From assembly GCA_014529385.2 (NCBI GenBank), contig CM043963.1, positions 66,568,895 through 66,632,894 on the forward strand: DNA of 64,000 nt. Direction: 5' to 3'. Position numbers and translations under genes: made by a program. Position 1 is the stretch's first letter, and every line of letters starts with the position of its first letter. The stretch comes from Adiantum capillus-veneris (Eukaryota > Streptophyta > Polypodiopsida > Polypodiales > Pteridaceae). The notes under the pieces are model-generated. The model saw only the letters and a program-made list of their open reading frames with translations. It was not told the origin of the DNA and ran no database searches. Below are positions 31,609 to 42,307 of the stretch, piece by piece.

Positions 31609-31928
31609 TCAGACAATGCCCTTAATTACATAGTGCCCTTCCACCCCTCCTAGATGGTGTATTCCAGGGCGACTGTGTGAATGGGATGAACAATCATGTC
31701 TATGTATAGCCTTGGTTGGCTCTACATGCTTTGAAGATGAATGTAGTTCAAACCAGTATATTGTGCAAGAGTTAGGTCTTGAGTAATTAACTCAAGGGTT
31801 TCTGATGTCGAGGCTTTCTGATGTTGTCTTCCAAAGAGAAAATCTTATAGCTTTTGTGCTCTCTGCTTGATTGTATCATCACGATGCTTTAGCATGCTGA
31901 TTGCTTGAGATGTTGGTATCACTTTTGA

Positions 31929-32790
31929 CTAATGTCGCGCTTTTTCTCGCCAGTGATAGCTTGGTTTTCTTGGTGCAGAATGGTGTGGTTGAGTCTTCAC
32001 AGACTTAACTCTCCATTGCTTGATCAGTTTTTTAGTTTGTGGAGAAGATAAGTGCTCCTTTTTCTTCCGAATCCATTTCGTGTAAGGTTCCTTGCTCGGA
32101 GATGCTTGTCTTTGTATTTTGAATTTTGGAACCTCCTTTGGTACTATCGAGGATGTTTTCGGCACCTAGATTTGAACCGGCTTGTCCTTAAGCTGTGCTT
32201 TTGGTACCCATATTTGCCTGTCTCCTTGCATGCTACTTGTAGCATTTGCTTGTCAATAGGATGGAGAAGATTGATTGGTTTGTTGTTTGCTCTACTGATT
32301 ACTTTCTTTCGATTCCTCCTTGCTTGGTGCAATTGGAACAATGAGTTGTCCGCCTTTAGGTGATAACTTGACCTGATTGGTATCCCAATTTGGTACTGCC
32401 TTGTATGTTCGCATCCAAGGAATTCCAAGAATCATTGTCTCATTCATGTGTTCATCTGATAAGCATACAAACTGAGGAGGACATGAAAATCCTCGTACTA
32501 TAACATTTAAGTTGACTACTCCCAATGTTGGTGGTGGATTCTTGTTGCATCCTTTGACAATTTCTATCATGTTGTCAAAGACTTATTTGTTCCTTTCTTG
32601 TACGTGGAAAAACTGACTGCATTTACTAGAGCTCCTGTGTCGATCAATGCATTCGTGCTATGGTTTTTGAGTTGTACTTTGATGTGAAGGTCCATTCCAT
32701 CTAACCATTCATCATCTATTGACATTGCATCTTTCTACCATTCCCACTGTCGGTCATCTATTTCCAGAGTGTTGATGGAAATAGGTATTT
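31929..32790 (-). pseudogene. G1 extra 3' domain: retropepsin-like protease plus basic tail
   Basis: Downstream of integrase, the minus strand encodes EEARLWILKIKDALKNQQIP, then KVQLKNHSTNALIDTGALVN with an aspartic-protease DTGA motif at about 32630. After a frameshift come a beta-rich stretch and MILGIPWM (about 32420), the ILG motif that completes a retropepsin fold. A Lys/Pro-rich tail with two WVPK-like motifs follows (one Trp now a stop). G1 has its own protease between gag and reverse transcriptase (DSGA near 46470), so this is a second one. It may be an extra ORF of this lineage or a piece of another element. Stops and one shift make it inactive. Confidence 0.6.
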
Positions 32791-32811
32791 GTTGATTCTT
32801 GAGAGCATCTT

Positions 32812-34186
32812 TTATTTTGAGTATCCAAAGCCGAGCTTCTTCTTGGGCTTCATCAATAACCTGCTTTGTTTTATCTTCCTTTGCTTAGCTGCATGCATCT
32901 TTTCTAGGAATTCATTGGTTAGTGGAAAATTATACTTCCTTAAACGATATGCACTAGTCCAATTAGTCATTGGTTCACCATCTAGGGTGGAAAACTTAAC
33001 TGCTCCACTTGGAGGTACATCTGCAATGATAAACAATCCGTTTCCCTTTTTCTTAAACTTGGGAATGTGTTGCTTAAGGGAATATAGACTAGGACCAAGT
33101 CCCCTTTTTTGAAGATTTTTTAAATTAGATGGGAATCAAATAACTATTTTTGTTTCCGCTTTTGTGCATGCATTTAAAGCTATTTTGAATGAAACTCTAT
33201 AAGAGAGCTGCATGGAGATTCATTTCCCAGTCTGTCCTTCCTGAACTGACCACTTTAGTCAATACCGAGCTAAGAATTTTATTTGTATGCTCATCTTGTG
33301 CATTTGCTTGTGGGTGATAGGTAGCTGATTTGTTATGGATGGCCATAAATCATTAAGTAGATACTCAATTACCTCATTGAGGAAATGAGTTCCCCTATCA
33401 CTGACAATTTCTATTGGCAGTCCATATCTTGTGAACACATACTCATATAAGAACACGGCAGTGGTTTCGGTATCATTCTTTTGAGTTACTTTAGCTTCAG
33501 TCCACTTGGTCAAATAGTCCGTAGCTACAATGATATATTCATGAGATTAGGTTCTATAAGCAGGTGGCTGTATTGGCCCAACAAAATCTATACCCCATTT
33601 TGCGAAAGCTCTAGCCCCCATCATTGGTCTTAAGGGCATGCTATCTACATGTGTTGTCATTTTGGCTCGTTGACAAGCATCACATCTTCGAACATATTCC
33701 TTGACATATGAAAAAAGGGCTGGCCACCATATGCTTGACATTAAGATTGCTCTTGCAGTGGTCTCACTAGAGAAGTGACCTCCAGCTAATCCAGCATGTG
33801 CTTGTTCTATAATTGGAATATATTCATCTTCATTTGCACAAAGACATAGATGTTAGTCCTTACCTCTCCGATACAATTGGTTTCCAATAAGAGCATAGTC
33901 TTTTGCTTCAATTTCAATTGATTTTTGATGGCGTTTACTCATATTCTTAGTAAATGTTCGCCTTGATAAGTAAGTAACTAGATAGTTACTCCACTTAGGA
34001 ACATGCAACATTTGGAAGAATGTTACATGAGGTATGGGTGTTTGTTTTTGACATGGAGGACAATTCTTTATAAAAGAGCGAACATCACTCCTCATAGTTG
34101 GCCAAAATACTCCAAGTCTCAAGATCCGTCGCATAGTTTGATCTTTTGCAAAGTGAAGTCCGACTATGGTAATATGCGCTTGACTT
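32812..34186 (-). pseudogene. G1 integrase, deleted, with two H2C2 modules
   Basis: An H2C2-like module is followed by a linker (to about 33860) and by a second H2C2 module, AHAGLAGGHF...RRCDACQRAK (33660-33805). The first module reads GLHFAKDQTMRRILRLGVFW ending KNCPPCQ (34186-34060). Core residues: FAKWGIDFVGP (first Asp, about 33590) and IEIVSDRGTHF (second Asp, about 33395). Reading degrades after 33330, and the part with the catalytic Glu is missing. The C-terminal tail FIIADVPPSGAVKFSTLDGE resumes at 33036-32812. So there is an internal deletion of several hundred bases and the enzyme is dead. Confidence 0.82.
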
Positions 34187-34445
34187 AGGTATTAGGTTTC
34201 CTCCTCAAGATTAATTCATAAAAGCAATATTCCCTTCCGATTTCTTTTGTACAATCTTCTAGCTAGTAATTGATACATAGCCAATTGCTCAATTAATCCG
34301 ATTGTAATTGATGCATTAGGTATTGGGTTTTCTCCTCAAGATTAATGCATAAAAGAAATATTCCCTTCCAATTTCTTTTGTACAATCTTCTAGCTAGTAA
34401 TTGATACATAGCCGATTGCTCAATTAATCCGATTGTAATAGGAAG
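34186..34445. repeat. 131-bp tandem duplication in G1 pol
   Basis: TAGGTATTAGGTTTCCTCCT at 34186 recurs as TAGGTATTGGGTTTTCTCCT at 34317. The following AAGATTAAT, TTCTTTTGTACAATC and TTGATACATAGCC blocks are repeated in order. The offset of 131 is not a multiple of three, so the duplication shifts the frame. Confidence 0.88.
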
Positions 34446-34494
34446 TGGTATTTGCAAATCCACTTGAGCTATTGTCATCAATGATATCATATTT

Positions 34495-35415
34495 TCATCT
34501 AGGTATTATTTCCACGAAGAATAGATATGCATATGATAGATCAATGTCTACCCCTTTAGGTGATTCTCCTGAAATAATCCTTGAAAAATGATCTGCTATT
34601 TGCAATTGATGTGTAGTGTCCTTTTTTACAAACACAGTGAAATCAAATTTCAGAAGAATGATGAACCATCTTACTATTCTTCCTGTGCTGCATGGCTTGT
34701 TGACCAAGTACAATAAGGCTTGGTGGTCCACAAAGAACACAAATTTGTTGGCTATTAGGTAATGTTTGAACTTTTTTATGGCATGAATCATTCCTAATCC
34801 TTCCCTTTTAGTGGTGGTATAATTCTTTTCTACCACATTCAATTGTTGGCTAGCATAAGAAATAGGAAAATCAATTTTCCCGTCTCCTCGTTGAGCTAGT
34901 ATACACCCAATGGAAAAATTGGAATCATCTATATGTATGTGGAATATCTAATTCCAATATGGTGCTTTCAATATTGGAGCTGAAGAAAGAGCTTGCTTGA
35001 GCTTCATGGAGGATTCTTCATACACCTTAGTCCACTCAAAACGTGTAATCAAGATATACATGGGTTTTGCAATTATAGTGTACATATAAATGAGTTGTTT
35101 GTAATATCCACAATGCCCCAGGAAGGCTTGAATCCCCTTGGCTGTTGTCGGTCTAGGCAAATCAGCAATAACATGTATTTTGTCCATATCAGTCGCTATG
35201 CCATTTCTAGACACTATAGGTCCAAGAAGTTTTCCTTGTCTACTCATGAATGTTACTTTAACAGCATGGCTCATCAATCTTTGAAAGGTGGCAGGGGCAT
35301 TAGTTAACCCAAAAGGCATAACCCGATAGACAAAAATTCCGTTGTAAAAATAGTTTTATGCTGGTCTTTTGGGTCAACCAAAAGTTGATTGTATCCAGAA
35401 AAGCCATCTAAGAAG
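34495..35415 (-). pseudogene. G1 reverse transcriptase C-terminal half and RNase H
   Basis: Just left of G2 the minus strand resumes with LDGFSGYNQLLVDPKDQHKT and MPFGLTNAPATFQRLM. It then jumps to RQGKLLGPIVSRNGIATD, skipping the catalytic [YF]xDD block (junction about 35250). The connection and RNase H follow: LGHCGYYKQLI, FEWTKVYEES, NYTTTKREGLGMIHAIKKFK, VFFVDHQALLYLV and QIADHFSRI. This is a conventional Gypsy RNase H and no second archaeal-type domain is seen. With the catalytic block gone it is inactive. Confidence 0.85.
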
Positions 35416-35623
35416 TGACGGGTGCAAAGCGAACCCCGAACCCCGATGGCCTCTATAACACCGGGGACCGAATAGCGCGCCTCGAGCCTGTCATGGTAAA
35501 GCAAACAGGGGCACCACCTAGCTTCAGTGGCTAGGACGCAAACAACACACCACCATAACAAAGTTTTCATCCAAGAGAGATGGATGCTTGGGAGTAATGA
35601 TGAAGAGGAAAGGGAATGAGATC

Positions 35624-35687
<64 letters not shown>

Positions 35688-36993
35688 GGGAGGGGGTATA
35701 GCGGCTTAGTACTTAGGCACCACAAAAGGATGGCGAATCCGCACACCCTTCACACATACACAAGCTCACTCCAAAACACAAGACTAGGTGGCGATTTCGC
35801 ACACCTCACATGGGCAAAACATTGCAAGAAAACATACTCACAAAACCTCAAGCTTTATTTAGAGAATAAGGCGATAAAATGGGGAGCATAGGGTAGGGGA
35901 ATGAGAAGGGAGAGAGTGGTAGAGCACATGGCGGATAGGTGGGAGTTGATGGTGAAAACTCGCACGAGGATTATGGCCATCATCCTTCATTTAGTTGCCC
36001 TTCATCTTCCATAGCCAAGGGTGTAGAGGTCATGTTCAAGACAAGCATGGTGATTGCGGTGATGGTGATGGTGTGGGTGTGTGTGTGCACTAGGCACACA
36101 CAGTGCATAGTGTGTTCTTTGGTGATGTTGTGTGTGTTTTTGTGTGATGGTGACCCCTCTTTATATAGGGGAAGAGGGGGGGAGAAATTCTAGAATTTAG
36201 AAATGAAGAAATCATTATCTACATAGGCCATGTGACTGTGGGCCCCACTTGTCTGGCTGTGTGTATATGTGCCAGAACAGCAGTCTCATGAGAGAGAGAC
36301 TAAGAGAGAGAGATGGGTTGATGAAAACAAGTGAGAGGTGACATGGAGAATAAAGTAATTACAAGAGGGGAGTGTGCTCAAAGGTGAATCTGTGTGCAGA
36401 TGTGTGTGAACACAAGAAAAATCAGGTAACCACCGGGTGGGGATGGGTCTGTGGGCACCTTTTTCAATGAAACTGAGTGTGTGTGAGTGTGGGGGAGGTT
36501 ATTTAGCTACAAGACAAGAGATATGGAGCCCTTTAGAGAGAGAGGGGGGTATTTGGGTCATGGAATATGATAGAAGAGAGAAAGAGGGGGTGGGGTATAC
36601 TATTTTGGAAGATAGAGTAGGTTGCATGTGAGTTAGGGTGCATTATTAGCAAGTTATAATGCATTTTTGGTGAGAGGTGGAGTAGCTTGAGGGGAGAGAG
36701 AAAGCAGAAAGGACAAGGGGAAGAGAGAGGGGGTTGACCTTTTGAGTGGAGGAGAGGAAAAGGGACACACGACGGGGCAACAGTGAAGAAAAAGGAGGCA
36801 AGGTGGGGATGGGCTATCCCACAGGCATGAGGTGGCCTATTTTACCTTTCTTATATATTTACATAATCATACTTTATTTTTTGCTTACTTTTTTCCAATG
36901 CCTTTTATCACTCCCTCCCTAAGAGGGGGTTTTCATGGGGTGGGGACGAGAGAAGAGGGGTATGGGAGCTTGGCTTGTGAAAAGCCCCCATCA
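35416..36993 (-). repeat. G2 3' LTR (1578 bp)
   Basis: It begins TGACGGGTGCAAAGCG on the plus strand and ends GAAAAGCCCCCATCA. It contains a (GA)n of about 64 bp at 35624-35687, a TATATAGG box near 36160 and many TG-rich stretches. The minus-strand polypurine tract GGGGAGGGCTAA adjoins at about 36994-37005. Confidence 0.93.
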
Positions 36994-37021
36994 TTAGCCC
37001 TCCCCTTTTGGCTAGAGGTAT

Positions 37022-38246
37022 TCATGTCTCTAGCTCATCTGTTTGATCATTATCGTCGGAGGTGGCGGCTGATGGTGTGTCCTCATCTAGAATGTCAATT
37101 GGTGGAGCCTGGTCAAATCGAAGAAAATAAGTTTTAAGTCGCCAACCATTTACCCTGGTTTTATGAAGTTTTCCATCAGCCTCCATAAGCTGGTAGCTTC
37201 CATTGGCATACTTTTTCCTGATGATGAAAGGGTCTTCCCATCGGAGCAGGAGTTTCTTATCCTTGCGCGTGTCGAAGCGATTGTCGTAGCGGAGCACCAA
37301 CATTCCTTTCTTCAATTCTTTTTTCCGGAGATGCTCGTTAAAGCTAAGCCATCTATGCTCTGCTTGTGCTGCATAATAATTTATTGCTTCTTCTCTGTCC
37401 AGTTGCAGTCTTTCCAAGTTGATGATGTGATCTCTCAAATGCATGTTGGGCTGTTGAAGCTGGCTTGCCATTACTCTGAGACTTTGTAGTTGCACTTCAA
37501 TGGGCAAGATTGCTTCCTTACCAAATACTAGATGATACGGTGTGAATCCCAAGGATGTACGAAATGAAGTTCTGTAGGCCCATAAAGATGGTAGTAGATA
37601 CTTATCCCAGTCTCCAGGATGATTGTTTACCTGCTTGGTAATAATTTTAGAAACCATTTCATTTACCTTTTCAACTAGGCCATTACATTGAGGGTAATAT
37701 GGTGAAGATTGCCTCCTTGTAATGCCCAGTTTCTGCATTAATTCTCCTACCAAGTCTGCTCTGAAACCTGGCCCTCTATTAGAGATGATCTCTAAAGGTG
37801 TGCCAAACCTACAACATATGTGCTCGTAGATAAATTTAGCTACCTCTACCGCTGTGATTCTACCGCTGAAATGTAGCCTCTGCCCATCTAGTCATGTAGT
37901 CGACCCCCATGATAATGTAGAATTTTCCTGAGTTGGCCCTAGGTAATGGCCCAATGGCATCGATATCCCATTTTTCAAATGGGCCATATGAGAGAATAGG
38001 TGTCTGTGGTTCAGGCATAAGTGACCTAGTGCCGGCCTTTTGACACAACTTACATGTTTTGCACCAGTGGTGTACATCACGGTTGAGGCTAGGCCATATG
38101 AAGCCTGCCTGCAAGATTTTCCTACTTGTTATGTCTAGGGCAAAGTGACCACCACAAACCCCGTCGTGAAAGCTAGCAATTACTCCTGTGATTTCCTGAG
38201 AGAGAGGGACCTTCCTGAGTATTTGGTCCTTACCCTTACAGTACAA
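37022..38246 (-). pseudogene. G2 integrase
   Basis: The H2C2 module CGGHFALDITSRKI...CKTCKLCQKAG (38150-38040) is followed by FEKWDIDAIGPL (first Asp) and GVDYMTRWAEA. A one-base insertion near 37857 shifts the frame. Reading resumes with the second catalytic site, which is SNRGPGF: the expected Asp is Asn (codon 37778-37780). The Glu is in NGLVEKVNEMV. The C-terminal part has TPYHLVFGKEAILPIE, then GPFI-like DPFIIRKKYANGSYQLMEAD and an acidic end. No chromodomain is seen. Frameshift plus catalytic change mean no activity. Confidence 0.9.
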
Positions 38247-38309
38247 ACCATCATTGATGAGTCGATACCTTGTGGCCTTCCGCGTCAGCCATTGCTTCTG
38301 TCCCTTTGT

Positions 38310-39419
38310 TTAATCTGATGGGCATTCCCCTGTTTCCAAAAAATGCATGATGTCAGGCAAGGCATCACTTCCTTGAAATAGAGGGAGCTTTAGTTTTATT
38401 GCTCCAACCACCACTTCCTGTAGTCTTTCACTTGCTAGGGCATCTGCTTCTTGGTTTTGAGCCCTTGGGATATGGTGTATTTGAACTTCTTCAAACTTAC
38501 CCAACAAGGTTTTTACACCACTTAAGTGAGTCCTTAAGCTAGGATTCTTGCATGTCCATGCTCCATTTACTTGCCTTACCAGAAGTAGAGCATCCCCAAA
38601 TACATTAAGGCGTTGTAAACCTTGTGAGACGCACCGTTGTAGACCCTTGGTTAGTGCTGCATACTCAGCTTCATTGTTAGAATGTGAATCTAACAATTGG
38701 CCTAACAAAAATACCTTTGTCCCTTTGTCATCAAAGACCACTATGCCTGCAGCTGCTTTGTCGGACGCTCGCTTGTAGGCTCCATCAAAGTAGAGAGAGT
38801 ATGCTCCTTCTACCATCGGTGGTACTGGAGGTAATCGGACTTCTCCTTCCTTAGATTGCTTCTCCTTCCCTTCAAAGACTTGGTAGGTCATGAGTCCCCC
38901 CAAACTTGCCCTTGTCGTGCTTTCTACCTGTACCGTGTAGTCAAACTCTTGCAGACGAACTAGCCATTTAGTAATTCTAGCAGACACATCCATGTGTTGT
39001 ACAACATAGGGAAATATTTCATCCGTGGTTAGAATCACAAATTGCTTAGGTAGCAAATATGACCTAAACTTTGTAGTTGCAAATCTAAGAGCTAGGACTA
39101 AGTGTTCCACATGGGTGAAACCTTTCTCTCCTGCTGTCATCATTTGACTAGAGAAGTAGATTGGCCTCATGAAAGATGTCGTCGTATCCTTTTGGAGTAG
39201 CACAACCCCCAATGAGTCATCACCAACACTTGAGGTGACATAGAATTTTTCATCCCACTTAGGTGGTGAGATAGTTGGCAGAGTGGCTAAGACCTCCTTT
39301 ACCTTGTTGTAGTGATGTTCGCTTTCCTCGTCCCAAGTGAAAGTTGATCTTTGAGTGAGTTGTTGTAGTGGTAGAACAAGTTGTGATAGTAGATGTATGA
39401 ATCTACTTAAGTACCTCAC
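38310..39419 (-). pseudogene. G2 RNase H (degenerate) plus archaeal-type RNase H
   Basis: The first domain follows reverse transcriptase: FYVTSSVGDDSLGVVLLQKD lacks the usual catalytic Asp, FSSQMMTAGEKGF, and QFVILTTDEIFPYV in place of the TDH motif. It is a connection-like remnant. The second domain has intact residues: SLYFDGAYKRASDKAAAGIV, NNEAEYAALTKGL, NVFGDALLLVRQ and NQEADALA. Two RNase H domains, the first inactive, are described for plant Tat elements and parallel the tether of retroviruses. A stop (TAA, one C-to-T from CAA) at 38310-38312 separates it from integrase. Confidence 0.9.
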
Positions 39420-39440
39420 CTTCTGTAGAAAAGAGACCAG

Positions 39441-40556
39441 TTAACGTGCGGTCGTTGGTGAAGGTAGGGCTATGAGTGGAGACACCTTACTTGGGTCGGC
39501 GTTGATACCTTTTGCTGAAATTTCATGGCCTAGTAGAATGACTTTACTCTCCCCAATGTGGCATTTATCCACATTTAATTGCCCGCCTAGGCTCTGCAAC
39601 CTGGCCAAACCTTCAGTTACCTTTTCTAAATGTGAAATACGGGATCTATATATACAAAAATCATCAATGAACACTCTTATGGATGTTCCAAAGAACGGTT
39701 GAAAAACATATGTGACATATCTTTGGAATGTGGCAGGTGCATTTGTGAGACCAAATGGCATAACCCTGTATGCAAAACAACCCCATGGCGTGATAAAAGT
39801 GGTTTTTAGCTGATCTTCCAAGGCTATGCGTATTTGAAAGTATCCAGAATAACCATCACAGACGGTATAGCATTCAAAACCCTCTACTTCATTCATAATT
39901 TCATCCAAGAAAGGGAGAGGAAAGTGGTCTCTCTTTGTAGCTGCATTTAGTGGTTTGTAGTCAACACAGACCCTCCACTTACCATTCTTTTTAGGTGGTC
40001 ACCACTACGGGTGACACCCATTCTGAGTTTTCTACAGGATAGATGAATCCGCCTCCAGTAGTTTCCTTACCTCGGCCAAGAGTGCCTTTTCTTGTATAAC
40101 CCCCAATCGTCGTAGCTTTTGCACAACTGGTTTTACCCCTTTCTTCAGCTTAATATGATGTTCCACCACTGTAATGCCTGTGATTCTTTCATAGTTGTCA
40201 ATGAACAGGTTAGGAAATCCCATCAACATTTGCAAAAAACTATCTTTCTCCTCAAGTGTTAATTCCGTAGACAACATACCCTTCAACCTACTTCCTCCTA
40301 GGCCAGGTGCTTTTCTCTCCTCTTCATTGGGTTTCCCTTTTGGTGATGGATCACCAGTTGTGCTTACCCTTTGTGGATCCTTCATAATGATACCCATCAC
40401 ATCAATGGAACTGTCACTTTCGTCGGTGGATGTGGTCTCCTCCTCAGAACTGGAAGATTCGCTAGTGGTTTCATCTGCCGATGTTTCCAGATTCATTTGC
40501 TTCTGCTTGCCAATCCTCATGTCGTAGTAGATTGTCTCCCCTTTCTTACCGGTCAT
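39441..40556 (-). pseudogene. G2 reverse transcriptase
   Basis: An acidic Ser/Glu linker (40540-40350) leads to YERITGITVVEHHIKL and QKLRRLGVIQEKALLAEVRK. At about 40050-40005 two small indels throw the frame out and back. The palm follows: GYSGYFQIRIALEDQLKTTF, MPFGLTNAPATFQRY and the catalytic VFIDDFCIY (about 39660), then GGQLNVDKCHIGESKVILLG. A stop at 39441-39443 (TAA for CAA) ends the frame before the RNase H. The catalytic residues are intact. Confidence 0.9.
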
Positions 40557-40580
40557 GCGTAGAAGGCCAGTACCCCAGTC

Positions 40581-41270
40581 CTATTTTGCCTTCATGGCCA
40601 TCAACCATGGCCTTCCCAAAATTAGTGGATAGCCCTCCCCCTTAGTAGGCATTACAAAAACATCTACCTCTACCTCAGTGTTGAAAGCTTTGATTTTCAC
40701 GGCACTTACCACACCCACACACTTTACTTTTGCGTTGTTTGCCATCTTTGCCTTGCATGGAGAAGGCCTGTCAACCTCGAGCCCTAATCGAAGCATCATA
40801 GCTTCGCTCATTACACAGATTTGTGCACCTCCATCAATGTAGGTGTTTCCAACCCTCTTTCCTTTTATGTTTACGTCGACAATTGGAAGGATGTCATCCA
40901 TGTTGCATCCCGAAATTGCTCCGGCTACCTTTGTTTTGGAGCGTCTTGTACTTACCATTTTAGACCATTGTCGCCTTACTTTTGGTGCAAGATGTAGCAG
41001 CTGTGGCCATGTAATCTTTGGTCATTGCTCTGCCACATCCAATGTTAGATCATAGGGCTTAGAACTTTCCCCTAGTTGGAATTTGGTGATGCCCAATTTC
41101 CGTCGTGGCCTGGATGGCCTCTTGCTAGTTTCTCCTCTCATGCTTCTCTCATCATCTGATTGTGTAGCTTTCTCCCTCCTAGCTCTTTTCACAGTCATGG
41201 CTTCAAGTGGTTCTAAAAAGGTTACCTTCTCCTTACCCTTGTCCCTCTCCTTTGCTCTGGGTGGATCCAC
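40581..41270 (-). pseudogene. G2 protease and preceding linker
   Basis: A Lys/Arg-rich linker (41270-41022) contains KVTFLEPLEAMTVKRARREK. After a stop, the protease at 40958-40581 has NTYIDGGAQICVMSE, a retropepsin active site in the DGG form common in plant Gypsy elements, and YPLILGRPWLMAMKAK with the ILG motif. A TAG at 40581-40583 replaces the Gln expected before DWG. The domain would cleave the polyprotein. Confidence 0.85.
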
Positions 41271-41308
41271 TACTACGGCTTTTCCTTTCTCTTCTAGCCT
41301 TATGATGT

Positions 41309-42277
41309 TTACAGGGCGATCAGGTGGTGGGCTGGTGGAAGAGGTGGGATGGATGCTTGTAGTGGTGTCTGGGGTGGATGTAGAATTTGTGTTGGTGGGG
41401 GTGGTGCTCGGGGTGGGGGTGTTCTTTCTCTAGGTGGTGACAATTGGTTCCTCCTACCTCCTCTATTATAGTTTTGTCGTGGTTTGGGACAGTAGTACAT
41501 ACCGTGACCGTCTTCTCCGCATTTGTAGCAATGATACTCCCTGTTTTGTCGTTGTGCTCTTTTAGGGTCTTGATCTCTTTCTTGACTCCTCCCTTGTTGT
41601 ATTAAGTGGACAGACAAATTCTGCAGTTGGTCAGTAATATGGGCCAACATATCTTGTTGGTCATCTCTTACCCCAAGAGCCGGTGGTGGTGGTGGAATGG
41701 TGGTTGTCGTAGTTTCTGGTCGACGTGATGTTGCTGTTTCTGTTGACTCGGTTTCTTTGGCTTTCATTCGCAGCTTCTTGTCCTTAAGGCGAGCAATCTC
41801 AACGGCTAACTTGTACGTAGCCGGGAATCTACCTTTCACCTTCTCCTTGAGAAGCGGCCATAAGCCATGCGTGAACCGATCTTTTTTTAGGAAATCGGGT
41901 GCAGCTTTCCCCCTTGCCAGTGACTCAACCCACTGTTCCCACAAATCCACAAATTTGGACTCATACGTGGCATATTCTAAAAGACCCTCCTGCTTCAAGT
42001 CTCTCAACTTGTCCCACAACTTTTCTGAAGTGGTACCTCCCCCAAAGCGCCTCTTAAAAGCGGTTTTTAAGGGTTCCCAGTCATCCTTGGTTGCTTGTGG
42101 AAGTGCATTGTACCATGATCTAGCTTCTAGCTTCATGAGATGCTTAAAGATTCTAACCTGGGATTCATCCGTATCTTTGTTGCTCACTACACATGCTACT
42201 TCAAAGTCATCTAGGAAGTCTGTTACCAAATCCTCCCCCTTCTTTCCTTTAAATGTTGGAAATGCTACACTTGCCAT
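41309..42277 (-). CDS. G2 gag
   Basis: The start is taken at 42277 (MASVAFPTFKGKKGEDLVTD), which lies after the leader and begins the conserved part. The capsid core has LMKLEARSWYNALP and WEPLKTAFKRRFGG, typical of the Gypsy gag family. DKLRDLKQEGLLEYATYESK follows, and the nucleocapsid has one CCHC knuckle, CYKCGEDGHGMYYC (about 41490). A Pro-rich tail ends at 41309, where a frame change leads to the protease linker. The gag frame is open for about 320 codons, so this is the best-preserved gene of G2. Confidence 0.88.
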   Translation of the reverse strand: MASVAFPTFKGKKGEDLVTDFLDDFEVACVVSNKDTDESQVRIFKHLMKLEARSWYNALPQATKDDWEPLKTAFKRRFGGGTTSEKLWDKLRDLKQEGLLEYATYESKFVDLWEQWVESLARGKAAPDFLKKDRFTHGLWPLLKEKVKGRFPATYKLAVEIARLKDKKLRMKAKETESTETATSRRPETTTTTIPPPPPALGVRDDQQDMLAHITDQLQNLSVHLIQQGRSQERDQDPKRAQRQNREYHCYKCGEDGHGMYYCPKPRQNYNRGGRRNQLSPPRERTPPPRAPPPPTQILHPPQTPLQASIPPLPPAHHLIAL

Positions 42278-42307
42278 GATTACTGAGAGAGAGCTAGAAA
42301 GACACAC

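Noticed and set aside
35939-36193. Conserved open frame also present at 43642-43896
   Set aside because: Both copies are the same part of the two G2 LTRs. The frame is Met/Val/Cys-rich from TG repeats, and conservation is explained by LTR identity.
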